Part shown: positions 54,557-62,848 of the stretch, piece after piece
How positions within the stretch are numbered: position 1 is the first letter of the stretch
Layout: each line of letters opens with the position of its first letter
Assembly (NCBI RefSeq): GCF_009857475.1
Contig: NZ_WWCJ01000001.1
Location: 124,001-188,000, forward strand
Source of the DNA: Pseudoduganella guangdongensis
GTDB lineage: Bacteria > Pseudomonadota > Gammaproteobacteria > Burkholderiales > Burkholderiaceae_D
Reading direction: 5' to 3'
DNA: 64,000 nucleotides
The notes under the pieces: model-generated
What the model was told of the DNA's origin: nothing
Databases searched by the model: none
Seen by the model: the letters and a program-made list of their open reading frames with translations, nothing else
Made by a program: the position numbers and the translations under genes

Positions 54557-55555
54557 TTAGGGGGCTGCCCCGGCCCGGAAGCTGGCCGGGGTTTGCCCAG
54601 TGACCTTCTTGAAGGCAGCGAAGAAAGTGGAGTTGGAGTTAAACCCGCTGCGTTCGGCGACCAGTTCCATGTTGAGGTGGGATTCGCGCTGCAGCAGGTC
54701 TTTCGCGTGCTGGATGCGGAATTCGTTAATGTACTGGTTAAAACTTTTGCCCAGGTTATCGTTAATGACCTGCGAAACCGTGGTCTGCAAATTACCAACC
54801 TTCTTAGCCAGCAGCGCCAGGTTTAAATTCGGATTCAAATACAACTGCTGCCCCCGCATTACTTCGTCCAAAGAGCTGATTAATGCGTGGGCCTCCATAT
54901 CGTCCAGCTTCCGATTCTGGTATTTATCTTTTTTCGCCTCGGCTTGCAGGAAAAAGGTCAGGATGGTGACATGGATGGAAAAGGTAAATGACAGCGCGCC
55001 GACGATATATGAAGTAATCGGCGTGCTGACATAAGCAGCGAGAATCAGGACGCTGCTGAAATAAACACTGTGCAGCAAGATGGTCTGGCGCGAAAAAACA
55101 CGCGCCAGCCATAATTCCCGGCCCGCCAGCAGCAAATAGGTGAACCAGTAAATATGGATGCCACCCATGACGTGGTGCCAGATGTATGGATACGAAGAGT
55201 AGGGGAAGACGATCCCCAAGCCCACGAGAAAGACTGCCAGCATGACGTGCCAGCGCCAGTGTTTGCCGATGGCGCTCTGTTTCAGGTCGGCCAGATAGCA
55301 GTGAACGTACAGGTAGGTCAGCGGACCGATCAACAGGCAGGCCGACATCCCGACCTGGAGGAACTCGACCGCAAGGTCGGGATTGAAGTAGTAAAAGGTC
55401 GATTTGCCGGTGCGCACGCCAATCGCGACCAGCAAGGCGCCCAGCATGCAGTTGGCCAGGCGCTGCGTGCGACGGCTGAACAGGTAGCACGCCAAGAGCA
55501 GGCCATTGATCGCGCCGAGTGCACTAAAAAGGAAGAGAAGTTGTTTGGAAAGCAT
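54557..55555 (-). CDS. Membrane-bound AraC-family regulator
   Basis: A 332-residue protein with about seven transmembrane helices in residues 1-200 (LLFLFSALGAINGLLLACYL, ACLLIGPLTYLYVHCYL, HVMLAVFLVGLGIVFPY, SVYFSSVLILAAYVSTPI) and a C-terminal AraC domain (LNLALLAKKVGNLQTTVSQV, KSFNQYINEFRIQHAKDLL, ERSGFNSNSTFFAAFKKVTG). This 7TM-AraC layout is frequent in Bacteroidetes. First gene of the leftward low-G+C block and a likely regulator of it. ATG 55555 is preferred to the upstream in-frame ATG at 55600. Confidence 0.85.
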   Translation of the reverse strand: MLSKQLLFLFSALGAINGLLLACYLFSRRTQRLANCMLGALLVAIGVRTGKSTFYYFNPDLAVEFLQVGMSACLLIGPLTYLYVHCYLADLKQSAIGKHWRWHVMLAVFLVGLGIVFPYSSYPYIWHHVMGGIHIYWFTYLLLAGRELWLARVFSRQTILLHSVYFSSVLILAAYVSTPITSYIVGALSFTFSIHVTILTFFLQAEAKKDKYQNRKLDDMEAHALISSLDEVMRGQQLYLNPNLNLALLAKKVGNLQTTVSQVINDNLGKSFNQYINEFRIQHAKDLLQRESHLNMELVAERSGFNSNSTFFAAFKKVTGQTPASFRAGAAP

Positions 55556-55606
55556 GTCGACGCAGCCTGGCGGAAATTGCTGGCATTGCAACATCGGCAT
55601 GCGATC

Positions 55607-55636
55607 TTGTCAACCACCATGAAAGGCGCATAGAAT
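55607..55636 (+). promoter_or_regulatory. tRNA-Gly promoter
   Basis: TTGTCA (55607-55612) and TAGAAT (55631-55636) are spaced by 18 bases. The expected start, near 55643, is three bases before the mature tRNA 5' end. Confidence 0.7.
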
Positions 55637-55645
55637 GCGGGGCAC

Positions 55646-55719
55646 GCGGGTGTAGTTCAATGGTAGAACGGCAGCTTCCCAAGCTTCATACGAGGGTTCG
55701 ATTCCCTTCACCCGCTCCA
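55646..55719 (+). tRNA. tRNA-Gly (anticodon CCC)
   Basis: A 74-base cloverleaf including encoded CCA. The acceptor stem GCGGGTG/CACCCGC pairs fully, the D-arm is GTTCAATGGTAGAAC, the anticodon loop is TTCCCAA, and the T-arm contains GGTTCGATTCC. The anticodon stem has one C-U mismatch at its second pair. It reads GGG codons. The next gene (AraC, ATG 55740) begins only 20 bases after the CCA end, leaving no space for its own promoter. Confidence 0.95.
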
Positions 55720-55739
55720 ATCCCCCTCTTGCACTCGCC

Positions 55740-56567
55740 ATGGCCAAGACTAGCTTCCAGGTGTTGCTGTGTGGCGATGCGCGCATCAAGGCAGTGGATG
55801 CGCACAGCGTCCAAACGTTTTCCCGGCATACACATGAACAGTTCGGCATCGGCCTTGTCACGCGTGGCGCGCAGAAGTCTTTTAGCTGCCGAGGCATGGT
55901 CGAGGCCGGTGCCGGCGACCTGATCACCGTCAATCCCAACGAAGTGCATGACGGTGCTCCGCTGGGCGATGCCGGACGTAGCTGGAAGATGCTGTACCTC
56001 GAGCCAGGCCTGGCAGCGGAGTTGCTGCGGGATGGCTGCGGCGATAATGCCGGCGCCGGTGTCACGGCGCCGGGCGCCCTGGAGTTCCATGCGCCCGTGC
56101 TGCGCGACGCTGCATTGGCCGCGGCTTTTGTGCGCGCCTATGACAGCGCCATCTCGACGTTGCCAGGCGCGCGCCTGGCGGCAGAGCAGCATTTGCTGGA
56201 TCTGTTGGCGAAAGCGCTCCTGCGCCACCGATATGCCAAGGCACGCTCCGTAGCACCAACCAGTGCGGCGCAGTCCATGATGCTGGACGACCCTCTCTCT
56301 GACTGGTCGCTTGCCGAACTGGCCCAGGCTTGCGGCATGAGCCGCTTCCAGCTGGTGCGTGCCTTCGCTCGCAACACTGGCTTCACGCCCCATGCCTACC
56401 TTGTGCATCGCCGCATCTTGCTGGCGCGCCAGCTGATCGCTGGCGGGACGCCGTTGGCCGAAGCCGCCGCCGCCAGCGGTTTCGCAGACCAGAGCCATAT
56501 GACCCGCGTTTTTGTTCGCAAGTACGGTATCTCACCGGGCGCCTTTGCAATTTCGTTCAAGACCTGA
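55740..56567 (+). CDS. AraC-family transcriptional regulator with cupin sensor
   Basis: A 275-residue regulator. The N-terminal cupin (FSRHTHEQFGIGLVTRGAQK, GAGDLITVNPNEVHDGAPLG) is of the type that senses small amino or phenolic compounds. The C-terminal domain has the paired helix-turn-helices WSLAELAQACGMSRFQLVRA and AAAASGFADQSHMTRVFVRKYGISPG. It lies just before an EamA exporter gene and probably regulates it. There is no ribosome site ahead of ATG 55740, and transcription probably comes from the tRNA promoter. Confidence 0.9.
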   Translation: MAKTSFQVLLCGDARIKAVDAHSVQTFSRHTHEQFGIGLVTRGAQKSFSCRGMVEAGAGDLITVNPNEVHDGAPLGDAGRSWKMLYLEPGLAAELLRDGCGDNAGAGVTAPGALEFHAPVLRDAALAAAFVRAYDSAISTLPGARLAAEQHLLDLLAKALLRHRYAKARSVAPTSAAQSMMLDDPLSDWSLAELAQACGMSRFQLVRAFARNTGFTPHAYLVHRRILLARQLIAGGTPLAEAAAASGFADQSHMTRVFVRKYGISPGAFAISFKT

Positions 56568-56614
56568 ATTCCTGCCCCGCCTAGCCTGTGGTTTTCTATT
56601 GCGGAGAACGACAA

Positions 56615-57541
56615 ATGGCGGGATATCTGTACTGCGCACTGGCGATGGTGACTGTCGGCAGCACGGTGGTGGTCAGCAAAATTATCGGGGCTACGCTGCC
56701 ACCATTTACCGCGACCGCGTTGCGGTTCGCCATGGCCTTGCCAGTATTCCTGGCGCTGTGCTGGCTGCTGCGGGCGCGGATGCCGCGCGTTGATTTGCGC
56801 GATGCGGCACTGCTGGTGATGCAGGCTTGTGCGGGAAGCGTTGGCTATACGGTGCTGCTGATTTCCGGCACCACGCTGTCGTCCGCGGCAACCGCAGCTG
56901 TATTGCTTGGCACGCTGCCGATCGTATCGGGAGCCTTTGCGGTGCTGGTGTTGGGCGAACGCCCTACATTACGCTTGCTGGCTGCGATTGTGCTGGCCGC
57001 CATTGGTGTGATTGTCGCCAGCGGGATCGCATGGCCGGCATCGGTAGCGGTTCCGGCGGCGAACGCACCGGGTTACGCACTTAACGTTCAGCAGCTTCTG
57101 GGGTCTGCGCTGATGCTGGCGGCAGTGGCCTGCGAGGCTTTTTTCATCTTGCTGCACAAGCGCTTGCGTGCGCCGATCGATGCCTTGCCGCTGTCGTCGC
57201 TGATGTGCGCCATGGGATTCCTCTTTGCCGGCGCGGTGGCGCTGTTCGCCGAGCAGCCGTGGCAGTTGGAGATCGATGCCGCTGCGTGGAAGGCGATGGC
57301 ATTCTATGCGCTGGTGCCGACAGTGTTGGGTTTCCTGCTCTGGTATGTGGGCACTTCGCGCGTCAGCGGCATGGAGGCCGCGTTGTTTACCGCGTTGGCG
57401 CCGGTGTCGGCGACGATACTTGCGAGCACCATTTTGCGCGAACCGATCATGCTTCACCAGCTTACCGGCCTGGCCTGCGTGCTGGCGGCTGTAGCCAGCC
57501 TTGCCTGGCGACACCGGGCTTATGGTAGGGTGGAGTTTTGA
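56615..57541 (+). CDS. EamA/DMT-family transporter
   Basis: A 308-residue drug/metabolite transporter with ten predicted helices in two EamA repeats, the first ending in AVLLGTLPIVSGAFAVLVLGERPTLR and the second in FTALAPVSATILASTILREPIM. Family members export amino acids and metabolites. ATG 56615 was chosen because GGAG precedes it. Its stop lies 14 bases before the next gene. Confidence 0.88.
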   Translation: MAGYLYCALAMVTVGSTVVVSKIIGATLPPFTATALRFAMALPVFLALCWLLRARMPRVDLRDAALLVMQACAGSVGYTVLLISGTTLSSAATAAVLLGTLPIVSGAFAVLVLGERPTLRLLAAIVLAAIGVIVASGIAWPASVAVPAANAPGYALNVQQLLGSALMLAAVACEAFFILLHKRLRAPIDALPLSSLMCAMGFLFAGAVALFAEQPWQLEIDAAAWKAMAFYALVPTVLGFLLWYVGTSRVSGMEAALFTALAPVSATILASTILREPIMLHQLTGLACVLAAVASLAWRHRAYGRVEF

Positions 57542-57555
57542 CTAGGAGGTGCGCC

Positions 57556-58245
57556 ATGAGCGTCATCAAGAATTTGTCGGCCCTGTTGGCCGGGATGGTG
57601 CTGGCTGCCAGCGTTCACGCGGACCCGCTGGCGGCGTTGACCGAGAAGGAGGCGGGCGGCGGGCTGAAGGCGGCGCTGGAGGCGGGTTCGGTGGCGGCCG
57701 TGGGCAAGCTGGGCGTGGAGGGCGGCTTCCTGAACAATGACGCGGTACGCATCAAGCTGCCGCGCGTGCTGGAGAAGGCGCGCCCCATCCTCGCCATGAC
57801 CGGCCGCGCCGAGCAGCTGGATGAGCTGGAAACCGCCATGAACCGCGCTGCCGAGCAGGCGGTGCCGCTGGCCAAGCCCTTGCTGGTGAATGCGGTGAAG
57901 TCGATGACGGTGCAGGATGCGAAGCAGATCCTGACCGGGGGCGATACCTCGGTGACCGATTTCTTCAAGGAGAAAACCTCGGTGCCCCTGGCTGCCAAGT
58001 TCAAGCCGATCGTGAAGGGTGTGACGGACAAGTCCAAGCTGTCGGCCAAGTTCAATAGCGCCATGTCGCAGGCCACCAAATTCGGCCTGGCGACTGAAGA
58101 GCAGGCCACGGTGGAAAGCTATGTCACGCAGCGCGCGCTGGATGGCCTGTACCTGATGATTGCGGAAGAAGAGAAGAAAATCCGCGAGAACCCCGTGTCC
58201 TACGGCAGCAAGGCCATTGCCAAGGTGTTCGGCCTGCTCAAATAA
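57556..58245 (+). CDS. DUF4197-family periplasmic protein
   Basis: A 229-residue protein with signal peptide (~1-22, VHA|DPL) and a helical domain that matches DUF4197: ALTEKEAGGGLKAALEAGS, GGFLNNDAVRIKLPRVLEKA, LYLMIAEEEKKIRENPVSYG. Function is not known for the family. A perfect AGGAGG ribosome site (57544-57549) supports the start. The 3' end overlaps the next, convergent gene by 8 bases. Confidence 0.9.
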   Translation: MSVIKNLSALLAGMVLAASVHADPLAALTEKEAGGGLKAALEAGSVAAVGKLGVEGGFLNNDAVRIKLPRVLEKARPILAMTGRAEQLDELETAMNRAAEQAVPLAKPLLVNAVKSMTVQDAKQILTGGDTSVTDFFKEKTSVPLAAKFKPIVKGVTDKSKLSAKFNSAMSQATKFGLATEEQATVESYVTQRALDGLYLMIAEEEKKIRENPVSYGSKAIAKVFGLLK

Positions 58246-58471
58246 GCGTGCGCCGGCGCGGGTTGCGCGCCTGGGCGGCTGAGTTCAACACCTCCAGCTG
58301 CCCGGACTTGAAGGTTTGCTCGTGTTCGCCTGCACGGTCGTGCCAGCGGCACAGCACGTCATCATCATCGCCGAGGCCCGAGCGCCCCGGTGTGGTGCGG
58401 ATCACCAGCATCTTATTGTGCCAGCCCAGCGGCCGCACCGCGTCGCCCGCCTTTGCCCGTTCGCGTTCCAT
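58238..58471 (-). CDS. Small DUF2158/YodC-like protein
   Basis: A 77-residue protein whose core, KAGDAVRPLGWHNKMLVIRT and DDDDVLCRWHDRAGEHEQTF, resembles the small beta-barrel DUF2158 (YodC) family, in which a G-D-V-V..K..G pattern is followed by V.C.WFD. Function unknown. The start at 58471 is preferred to the longer reading from 58543. Tail overlaps DUF4197 gene by 8 bases. Confidence 0.65.
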   Translation of the reverse strand: MERERAKAGDAVRPLGWHNKMLVIRTTPGRSGLGDDDDVLCRWHDRAGEHEQTFKSGQLEVLNSAAQARNPRRRTLI

Positions 58472-58551
58472 GGTTGCCTCCTGCAAGCAGCTAAGGCCAT
58501 GATACGCCGCTTGGCGCGGGCAGGGCGCGCGCGCGAAAAACACGCTGCGGT

Positions 58552-59289
58552 TTAGCTGCCGATCAATTGAACGGCGTCCACTTCCAGGCGGTTCGTGGTC
58601 AGGTTATTGGATTTCGTGATACGCGCGGCCTTGGCTTTATAGCTGGTTTTCTCGATCGGTTGCACGAGCCAGGTGCGGGCGCCGCGCTTGTCCGCTTTTA
58701 CCGAATGCACGCCGCTCCAGACGGTATTCCATTTGCCGTCGGTATCCTGCAGTTCCAGCTTGGTGATGCCTTCCAGGCCGTAGCCGTCGCTGATCGCCAC
58801 GCGCAACTGGGTGGCGTTGACGGGCTTTTCGAACGTCACTTCGAGCGAATCGAAGCCGACGTCGGAGTTATTGGTGGACCAGTATTTGCCGTCCACTTTG
58901 CCGGTGGCGCGCACCGGCTCGTAGCTGCTGCCGTAGGTGGAAGTGGCCGTGGCGCTGCTCGCCCACTGGGCGCTGGCGTCGTTGATATAGCCGTCTTCCA
59001 TATTCGAGTAATCGAGCTTGGCCTGGCGCTTGGCGATTTCCTTTTGCTCGTCGCTCAGGTTCTCGGTGTCAACTTGCGGTGTTGGCAGCGGGCCGCCGCC
59101 GGTGGTGGCGGCAGGCGCGGCGGCAGTGGCTGGCGGGGCAGCGGGTGCCGGTGCCGGTGCCGGCGCTGCGGCCGGTGCAGGTGCGGTGGTTGCCGCGGGC
59201 GCGGCGTCGGTGGTGGGCGCTGGCGCCGGTTCTTTCTTGGCGCAGGCTGCCAGCAGCAGGACAGGCAACAGCAGGGCGTACTTGCTCAT
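58552..59289 (-). CDS. Lipoprotein with Ala/Pro-rich linker and discoidin-like domain
   Basis: The 245-residue lipoprotein has lipobox LAAC followed by Ala/Pro-rich low-complexity sequence to about residue 70, a spacer likely to span peptidoglycan or extend from the membrane. Residues ~100-245 resemble an F5/8-type C (discoidin) ligand-binding domain: DGYINDASAQWASSATATST, VGFDSLEVTFEKPVNATQLR, ISDGYGLEGITKLELQD, ending NNLTTNRLEVDAVQLIGS. It may bind surface polysaccharide; this is inference. Confidence 0.8.
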   Translation of the reverse strand: MSKYALLLPVLLLAACAKKEPAPAPTTDAAPAATTAPAPAAAPAPAPAPAAPPATAAAPAATTGGGPLPTPQVDTENLSDEQKEIAKRQAKLDYSNMEDGYINDASAQWASSATATSTYGSSYEPVRATGKVDGKYWSTNNSDVGFDSLEVTFEKPVNATQLRVAISDGYGLEGITKLELQDTDGKWNTVWSGVHSVKADKRGARTWLVQPIEKTSYKAKAARITKSNNLTTNRLEVDAVQLIGS

Positions 59290-59392
59290 ATTTACGGCTC
59301 CCTTGATTATCAAAACAACAAGTCGCCGATGATGGCATAAAGCCGCCCCGCGTTCAATCGTGCGCGCGGGTATGCAAGTAATCCGCTGCTAT

Positions 59393-59896
59393 TTACGCAA
59401 CATTGATGTCGAGCAGGACCGCGTAGGACAGGCGTTTGCCCTCGTACAGGTGGCCGCCGCGGATCACGGCGTCGGTGGAGGTGAGCTGGCCGGCGATTTC
59501 CTGGCGCGCCAGCATGGCACGGAAGGCCAGCGCATCCTTCGGCGCCAGGTAGCCCACCATCTGTTTGTTGAGGAAGACGGCGACGGCCTTGTCTTCGTAA
59601 GGATTGTTATCGTCCGGCAGCAGCAGCGCCTTGTGATGCGCGTCCGCCGGCGCGTCGCCATGCTGGCCGGCCAGCGCGTGGATGGTGTCGGAGTAGCGCG
59701 ACTCGCCCAGCACTTCCAGCTGGAAGCGGCCCTCGTCGCTCCAGTGGTGCACCGGCTCGCCCTGCGGCAGCGGGGTGTAGGAGCCGCCCGCCGGCTTGCC
59801 GGCCGGCGCCGGCACTGCCTCGCGGCCGCCCTTGAGCAGGAAGTACAGCGTTACCAGTGCCAGGATGATGATGACGATATTCAGTGCGAGGGCCAT
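59393..59896 (-). CDS. Membrane-anchored HIRAN-domain protein
   Basis: A 167-residue protein with one N-terminal transmembrane helix (LNIVIIILALVTLYFLL), a short Pro/Gly linker, and a HIRAN domain (residues ~60-165: FQLEVLGESRYSDTIHALAG, ALLLPDDNNPYEDKAVAVFL, NKQMVGYLAPKDALAFRAML). HIRAN domains in eukaryotic helicases bind single-stranded DNA 3' ends. A stand-alone membrane version has no known role. ATG 59896 begins MALALNIV; a longer reading upstream overlaps the trmB promoter region. Confidence 0.82.
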   Translation of the reverse strand: MALALNIVIIILALVTLYFLLKGGREAVPAPAGKPAGGSYTPLPQGEPVHHWSDEGRFQLEVLGESRYSDTIHALAGQHGDAPADAHHKALLLPDDNNPYEDKAVAVFLNKQMVGYLAPKDALAFRAMLARQEIAGQLTSTDAVIRGGHLYEGKRLSYAVLLDINVA

Positions 59897-60002
59897 AAGA
59901 GGGGCTTCCAGGGTTGCGTGACCCGCTATTATCGCAGGCCGCCGGGCAAAGGGCGAATAGGCCGGAATGGTATAATCGCCCCTTTTCCTCGCAAGTTTAG
60001 CC

Positions 60003-60713
60003 ATGTCTTCCGAATCCACGCCAAAGGGCAAAATGCTCTATGACCCGACCGAACACCGCATCCGCAGCTTCGTTACGCGTGCTGGCCGCCTGTCCACGGG
60101 CCAGGAACGTGGACTGAAGGAGTTCGGCCCGCAGTTCCTGATCGAACATAAGAAAGAAGCGCTCGATTACGAGCAGGCTTTCGGCCGCAAGGCGCCGGTG
60201 ATCCTGGAGATCGGCTTTGGTATGGGCGGCACCACCGCGCACATCGCCAAAGTCATGCCGGAGAAGGATTTTATCGGCGTGGAAGTGCACACCCCTGGCG
60301 TGGGCAGCCTGCTCAAGATGATCGGCGAGGAAGGCATCACCAACCTGCGCGTGATCCAGCATGACGCGGTGGAAGTACTGCGCGACATGATCCCGGCGGG
60401 TTCGCTGGCCGGCGTGCATATCTACTTCCCGGACCCGTGGCACAAGGCGCGCCACAACAAGCGCCGCCTGATCCAGTCGCCGTTCGTAAAGACCCTGTGC
60501 GACCATTTGGCGCCGGGCGGTTACATCCACCTGGCCACCGACTGGGAAGACTACGCCGTGCAGATGCTGGAAGTGCTGTCCGCCGAACCAGCGCTGCAGA
60601 ACACCGCCGAAGGCTACGCTCCCCAGCCGGCCTACCGCCCGCTGACCAAGTTCGAAAACCGCGGCCTGAAACTGGGCCACGGCGTGTGGGACCTGGTGTT
60701 CACTAGGAAGTGA
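60003..60713 (+). CDS. trmB: tRNA (guanine-N7-)-methyltransferase
   Basis: TrmB makes m7G46 in tRNA. The 236-residue enzyme has the SAM motif [16 protein letters not shown], the family hallmark [18 protein letters not shown] and the C-terminal [20 protein letters not shown]. Its last 11 bases overlap the convergent EamA gene. Confidence 0.96.
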   Translation: MSSESTPKGKMLYDPTEHRIRSFVTRAGRLSTGQERGLKEFGPQFLIEHKKEALDYEQAFGRKAPVILEIGFGMGGTTAHIAKVMPEKDFIGVEVHTPGVGSLLKMIGEEGITNLRVIQHDAVEVLRDMIPAGSLAGVHIYFPDPWHKARHNKRRLIQSPFVKTLCDHLAPGGYIHLATDWEDYAVQMLEVLSAEPALQNTAEGYAPQPAYRPLTKFENRGLKLGHGVWDLVFTRK

Positions 60714-61611
60714 TCTTCGCCCCGGCGGGTGCGTCCGCCGATTTGCGCGCTGGCATGAAGGCCAGCAGATTCCCCCCGATGACCAGCAGCAGTCCGGCCA
60801 GCGCCAGGCTGCTCCACTGGTAGCCTTCGAAGAAGGTGGACACCGTCAGCGCCACCACCGGGAACAGCACCGTGCAGTAGGCCGCGCGGTCCGGCCCGAT
60901 CCTTCCCACCAGCAGCAAGTACGCGGTAAAAGCCACCACCGATCCCGGCACCGCCAGGTAGAGCAGTGCGCCGACGTAGCGCGGGCTTGGATCGAAGTTG
61001 AACGGCATGCCGAACGCCAGCGCGCCCAGCGTGAGGATGGTGGCGCCGCACAGCATGGCCCAGGCATTGGTCAGCCAGGGCTGCATGCCCAGCGCCTGCA
61101 TGCGGCTGGAAAGCAGGTTACCGGTCGAGAAGCACAGCGTGCCAAGCAGCGCCAGGCCCAGTCCGGCCAGCATGCCGCTGTCATTCCAGTGCCCCTGCAT
61201 GGAAGGCAGGAACAACATCACGATGCCCGCCAGTCCGAGCGCCGCGCCGCCCAGCACTTGCGGACGGATCGGGCGCTGCATGAACAGGCGGCCATTGATC
61301 GCATTCCAGATCGGCGCGGTGGAGAAGACCACCGCCACCAGGCCGCTCGGCACCCACATGGTGGCGTAATAGAAGCACAGGAAATTACAGCAGAACAGGG
61401 CCAGGCCTTGCGCCAGCAAGTAGCGCCATGCAGAACGCGGTGGCAGCAGCGGCTGGCGGCGCACGAGCAGGATCAGCACCAGCACCAGCGCGGCAATCCA
61501 GAAACGGTAGGCAATCGAGACCGGTGCGGCGACCACGCCGAGCTGGAATTTGATGGCGATCCAGGTGGTGCCCCAAATGAGCACCGTGCTGAGGTAGAGG
61601 GCAATATTCAT
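60703..61611 (-). CDS. EamA/DMT-family transporter
   Basis: A 302-residue transporter with ten predicted helices: [38 protein letters not shown] and the second EamA repeat [20 protein letters not shown]. It belongs to the RhaT/RarD-like exporter superfamily; the substrate is unknown. Tail-to-tail overlap with trmB of 11 bases. Confidence 0.88.
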   Translation of the reverse strand: MNIALYLSTVLIWGTTWIAIKFQLGVVAAPVSIAYRFWIAALVLVLILLVRRQPLLPPRSAWRYLLAQGLALFCCNFLCFYYATMWVPSGLVAVVFSTAPIWNAINGRLFMQRPIRPQVLGGAALGLAGIVMLFLPSMQGHWNDSGMLAGLGLALLGTLCFSTGNLLSSRMQALGMQPWLTNAWAMLCGATILTLGALAFGMPFNFDPSPRYVGALLYLAVPGSVVAFTAYLLLVGRIGPDRAAYCTVLFPVVALTVSTFFEGYQWSSLALAGLLLVIGGNLLAFMPARKSADAPAGAKITS

Positions 61612-61664
61612 AGTGCGCCCAGCATGCCAGCCCGGGCGCAGTACGTGTTGTCCAGGATTGCGCT

Positions 61665-61928
61665 TTAGTTGTCCAGGCCCTTGGCCAGGACGTCGGCGAC
61701 CAGGGTGTTCATATCGACGCCGCGCTCGGTTGCCAGCGTTTGCAGGCGCTTCACCAGGTCGCCATTCAGCTTGACGGCAAACGGTACCAAGCCCAGGGCT
61801 TGGTCGCGCTTGCGCTGCTCACGCTTATCCACGCCGGCACTGGCCGCATTGCCGAAACTCGGGCCTCCCTGCACCATCTTGTTCATGAGTTTTTTGGCGT
61901 CATTCTTGGCCAGGTCAGTTTTTTTCAC
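61665..61928 (-). CDS. Small basic protein with ribbon-helix-helix-like C-terminus
   Basis: An 87-residue, Lys/Arg-rich protein. Residues ~48-87 (VPFAVKLNGDLVKRLQTLAT, ERGVDMNTLVADVLAKGL) fit the strand-helix-helix pattern of CopG/Arc proteins; the N-terminal half is probably flexible. It could be a nucleoid or antitoxin-like DNA-binding protein. No toxin partner is adjacent. Confidence 0.6.
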   Translation of the reverse strand: MKKTDLAKNDAKKLMNKMVQGGPSFGNAASAGVDKREQRKRDQALGLVPFAVKLNGDLVKRLQTLATERGVDMNTLVADVLAKGLDN

Positions 61929-61955
61929 GCAATGGTCCTTTTTAAAGGCGCTATT

Positions 61956-62522
61956 CTACGCCCTGCGGCGGCGTGCGAGTCCGAATACCGACAGGCCAAG
62001 GCCAAGCAGCGCCAGGCTGCCAGGCAGCGGTACTTGCGCCGTTGGCGCGTTGTCGACAATGATCTCAGAAATGCCGACGCCTTGCGTGCCGCCATCCTGG
62101 TCGATATTAAAGACCACCGAGGTCACGTTGGCCATACCTGCCACGGCCAGCGTGCCAAGGCCGGACAGCACTTGTGTGGCGCCGTTGGACCCGGTCAGGG
62201 TGAGCGAGGCGGCGCCGTCCGCGTAGCCCGCGATATTGATGTTGGCCAGGCTGAAGCTGGCGCCGAAGAAGTCCAGCACCCAGCTGACGTTGTCGGCGTT
62301 TGAGAAACCGTTATGCACGCCGATGTCGCCGAGAAAGCTTGGATCGTAGTGGTCGCCCGCGCGCACCATGCGCAGGCGGAAGCCGTCCTCGGTGTAGGTA
62401 TCGAAGACCACCGAACCATTCAGGTTGGCATGCACGCCACTGGTCAGGTCCAGCGTGATCGGCGCCGCCTGGGCGGTGGAGAAGCAAAACACGAGGGCAG
62501 CAAGGCTAACAAGCTTTTTCAT
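61956..62522 (-). CDS. PEP-CTERM sorted exported protein
   Basis: A 188-residue protein with signal peptide (~1-19, AQA|API) and a C-terminal PEP-CTERM signal: the variant PEP motif VPLPGSLALLGLGLSVFGLA, then RRRRA. Exosortase recognises such tails in exopolysaccharide-producing bacteria. The mature part is a beta-rich domain (WVLDFFGASFSLANINIAGY) seen in other PEP-CTERM proteins. ATG 62522 has a GGGGAAGG ribosome site. A sigma-54-like promoter lies 58 bases upstream. Confidence 0.9.
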   Translation of the reverse strand: MKKLVSLAALVFCFSTAQAAPITLDLTSGVHANLNGSVVFDTYTEDGFRLRMVRAGDHYDPSFLGDIGVHNGFSNADNVSWVLDFFGASFSLANINIAGYADGAASLTLTGSNGATQVLSGLGTLAVAGMANVTSVVFNIDQDGGTQGVGISEIIVDNAPTAQVPLPGSLALLGLGLSVFGLARRRRA

Positions 62523-62579
62523 TCGACCTTCCCCTTTCAGATTAATAGTCATATCGGCAGCGTTGCCGTGGCGGCAAGA

Positions 62580-62595
62580 TGCAAGTTCCATGCCC
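62580..62595 (-). promoter_or_regulatory. Sigma-54-like -24/-12 promoter of the PEP-CTERM gene
   Basis: On the minus strand GGGCATGGAACTTGCA matches the consensus TGGCACG-N4-TTGCA with GG and GC exactly 10 bases apart (GG at 62593-62594, GC at 62581-62582). Transcription would begin near 62569, giving a leader of about 47 bases. The 326-base stretch 62523-62848 otherwise holds no supported gene. Confidence 0.6.
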
Positions 62596-62848
62596 CAGGC
62601 CAACAAGCCACTGATTCAGCGGGACATTTGGCTTAAGGCTCGCTCGGCTTGTAAATTTCCCCGACAAAGCGAGGCGGGCATTGTCTGCGTTTGCGCATTT
62701 CTGGCCCGGCGCCGGCAGGCCACAGTGGGCGCGTGCTAGACTTTTTGATGTGAAGCCATCGACTGCACGCTCCGAGCCAGCCCAAGCACCGCGCCAGCGC
62801 GGGGCGGCGGCCGCGCGTGCTGCGCTGGCGGCGCAACCGGGCGATGCG

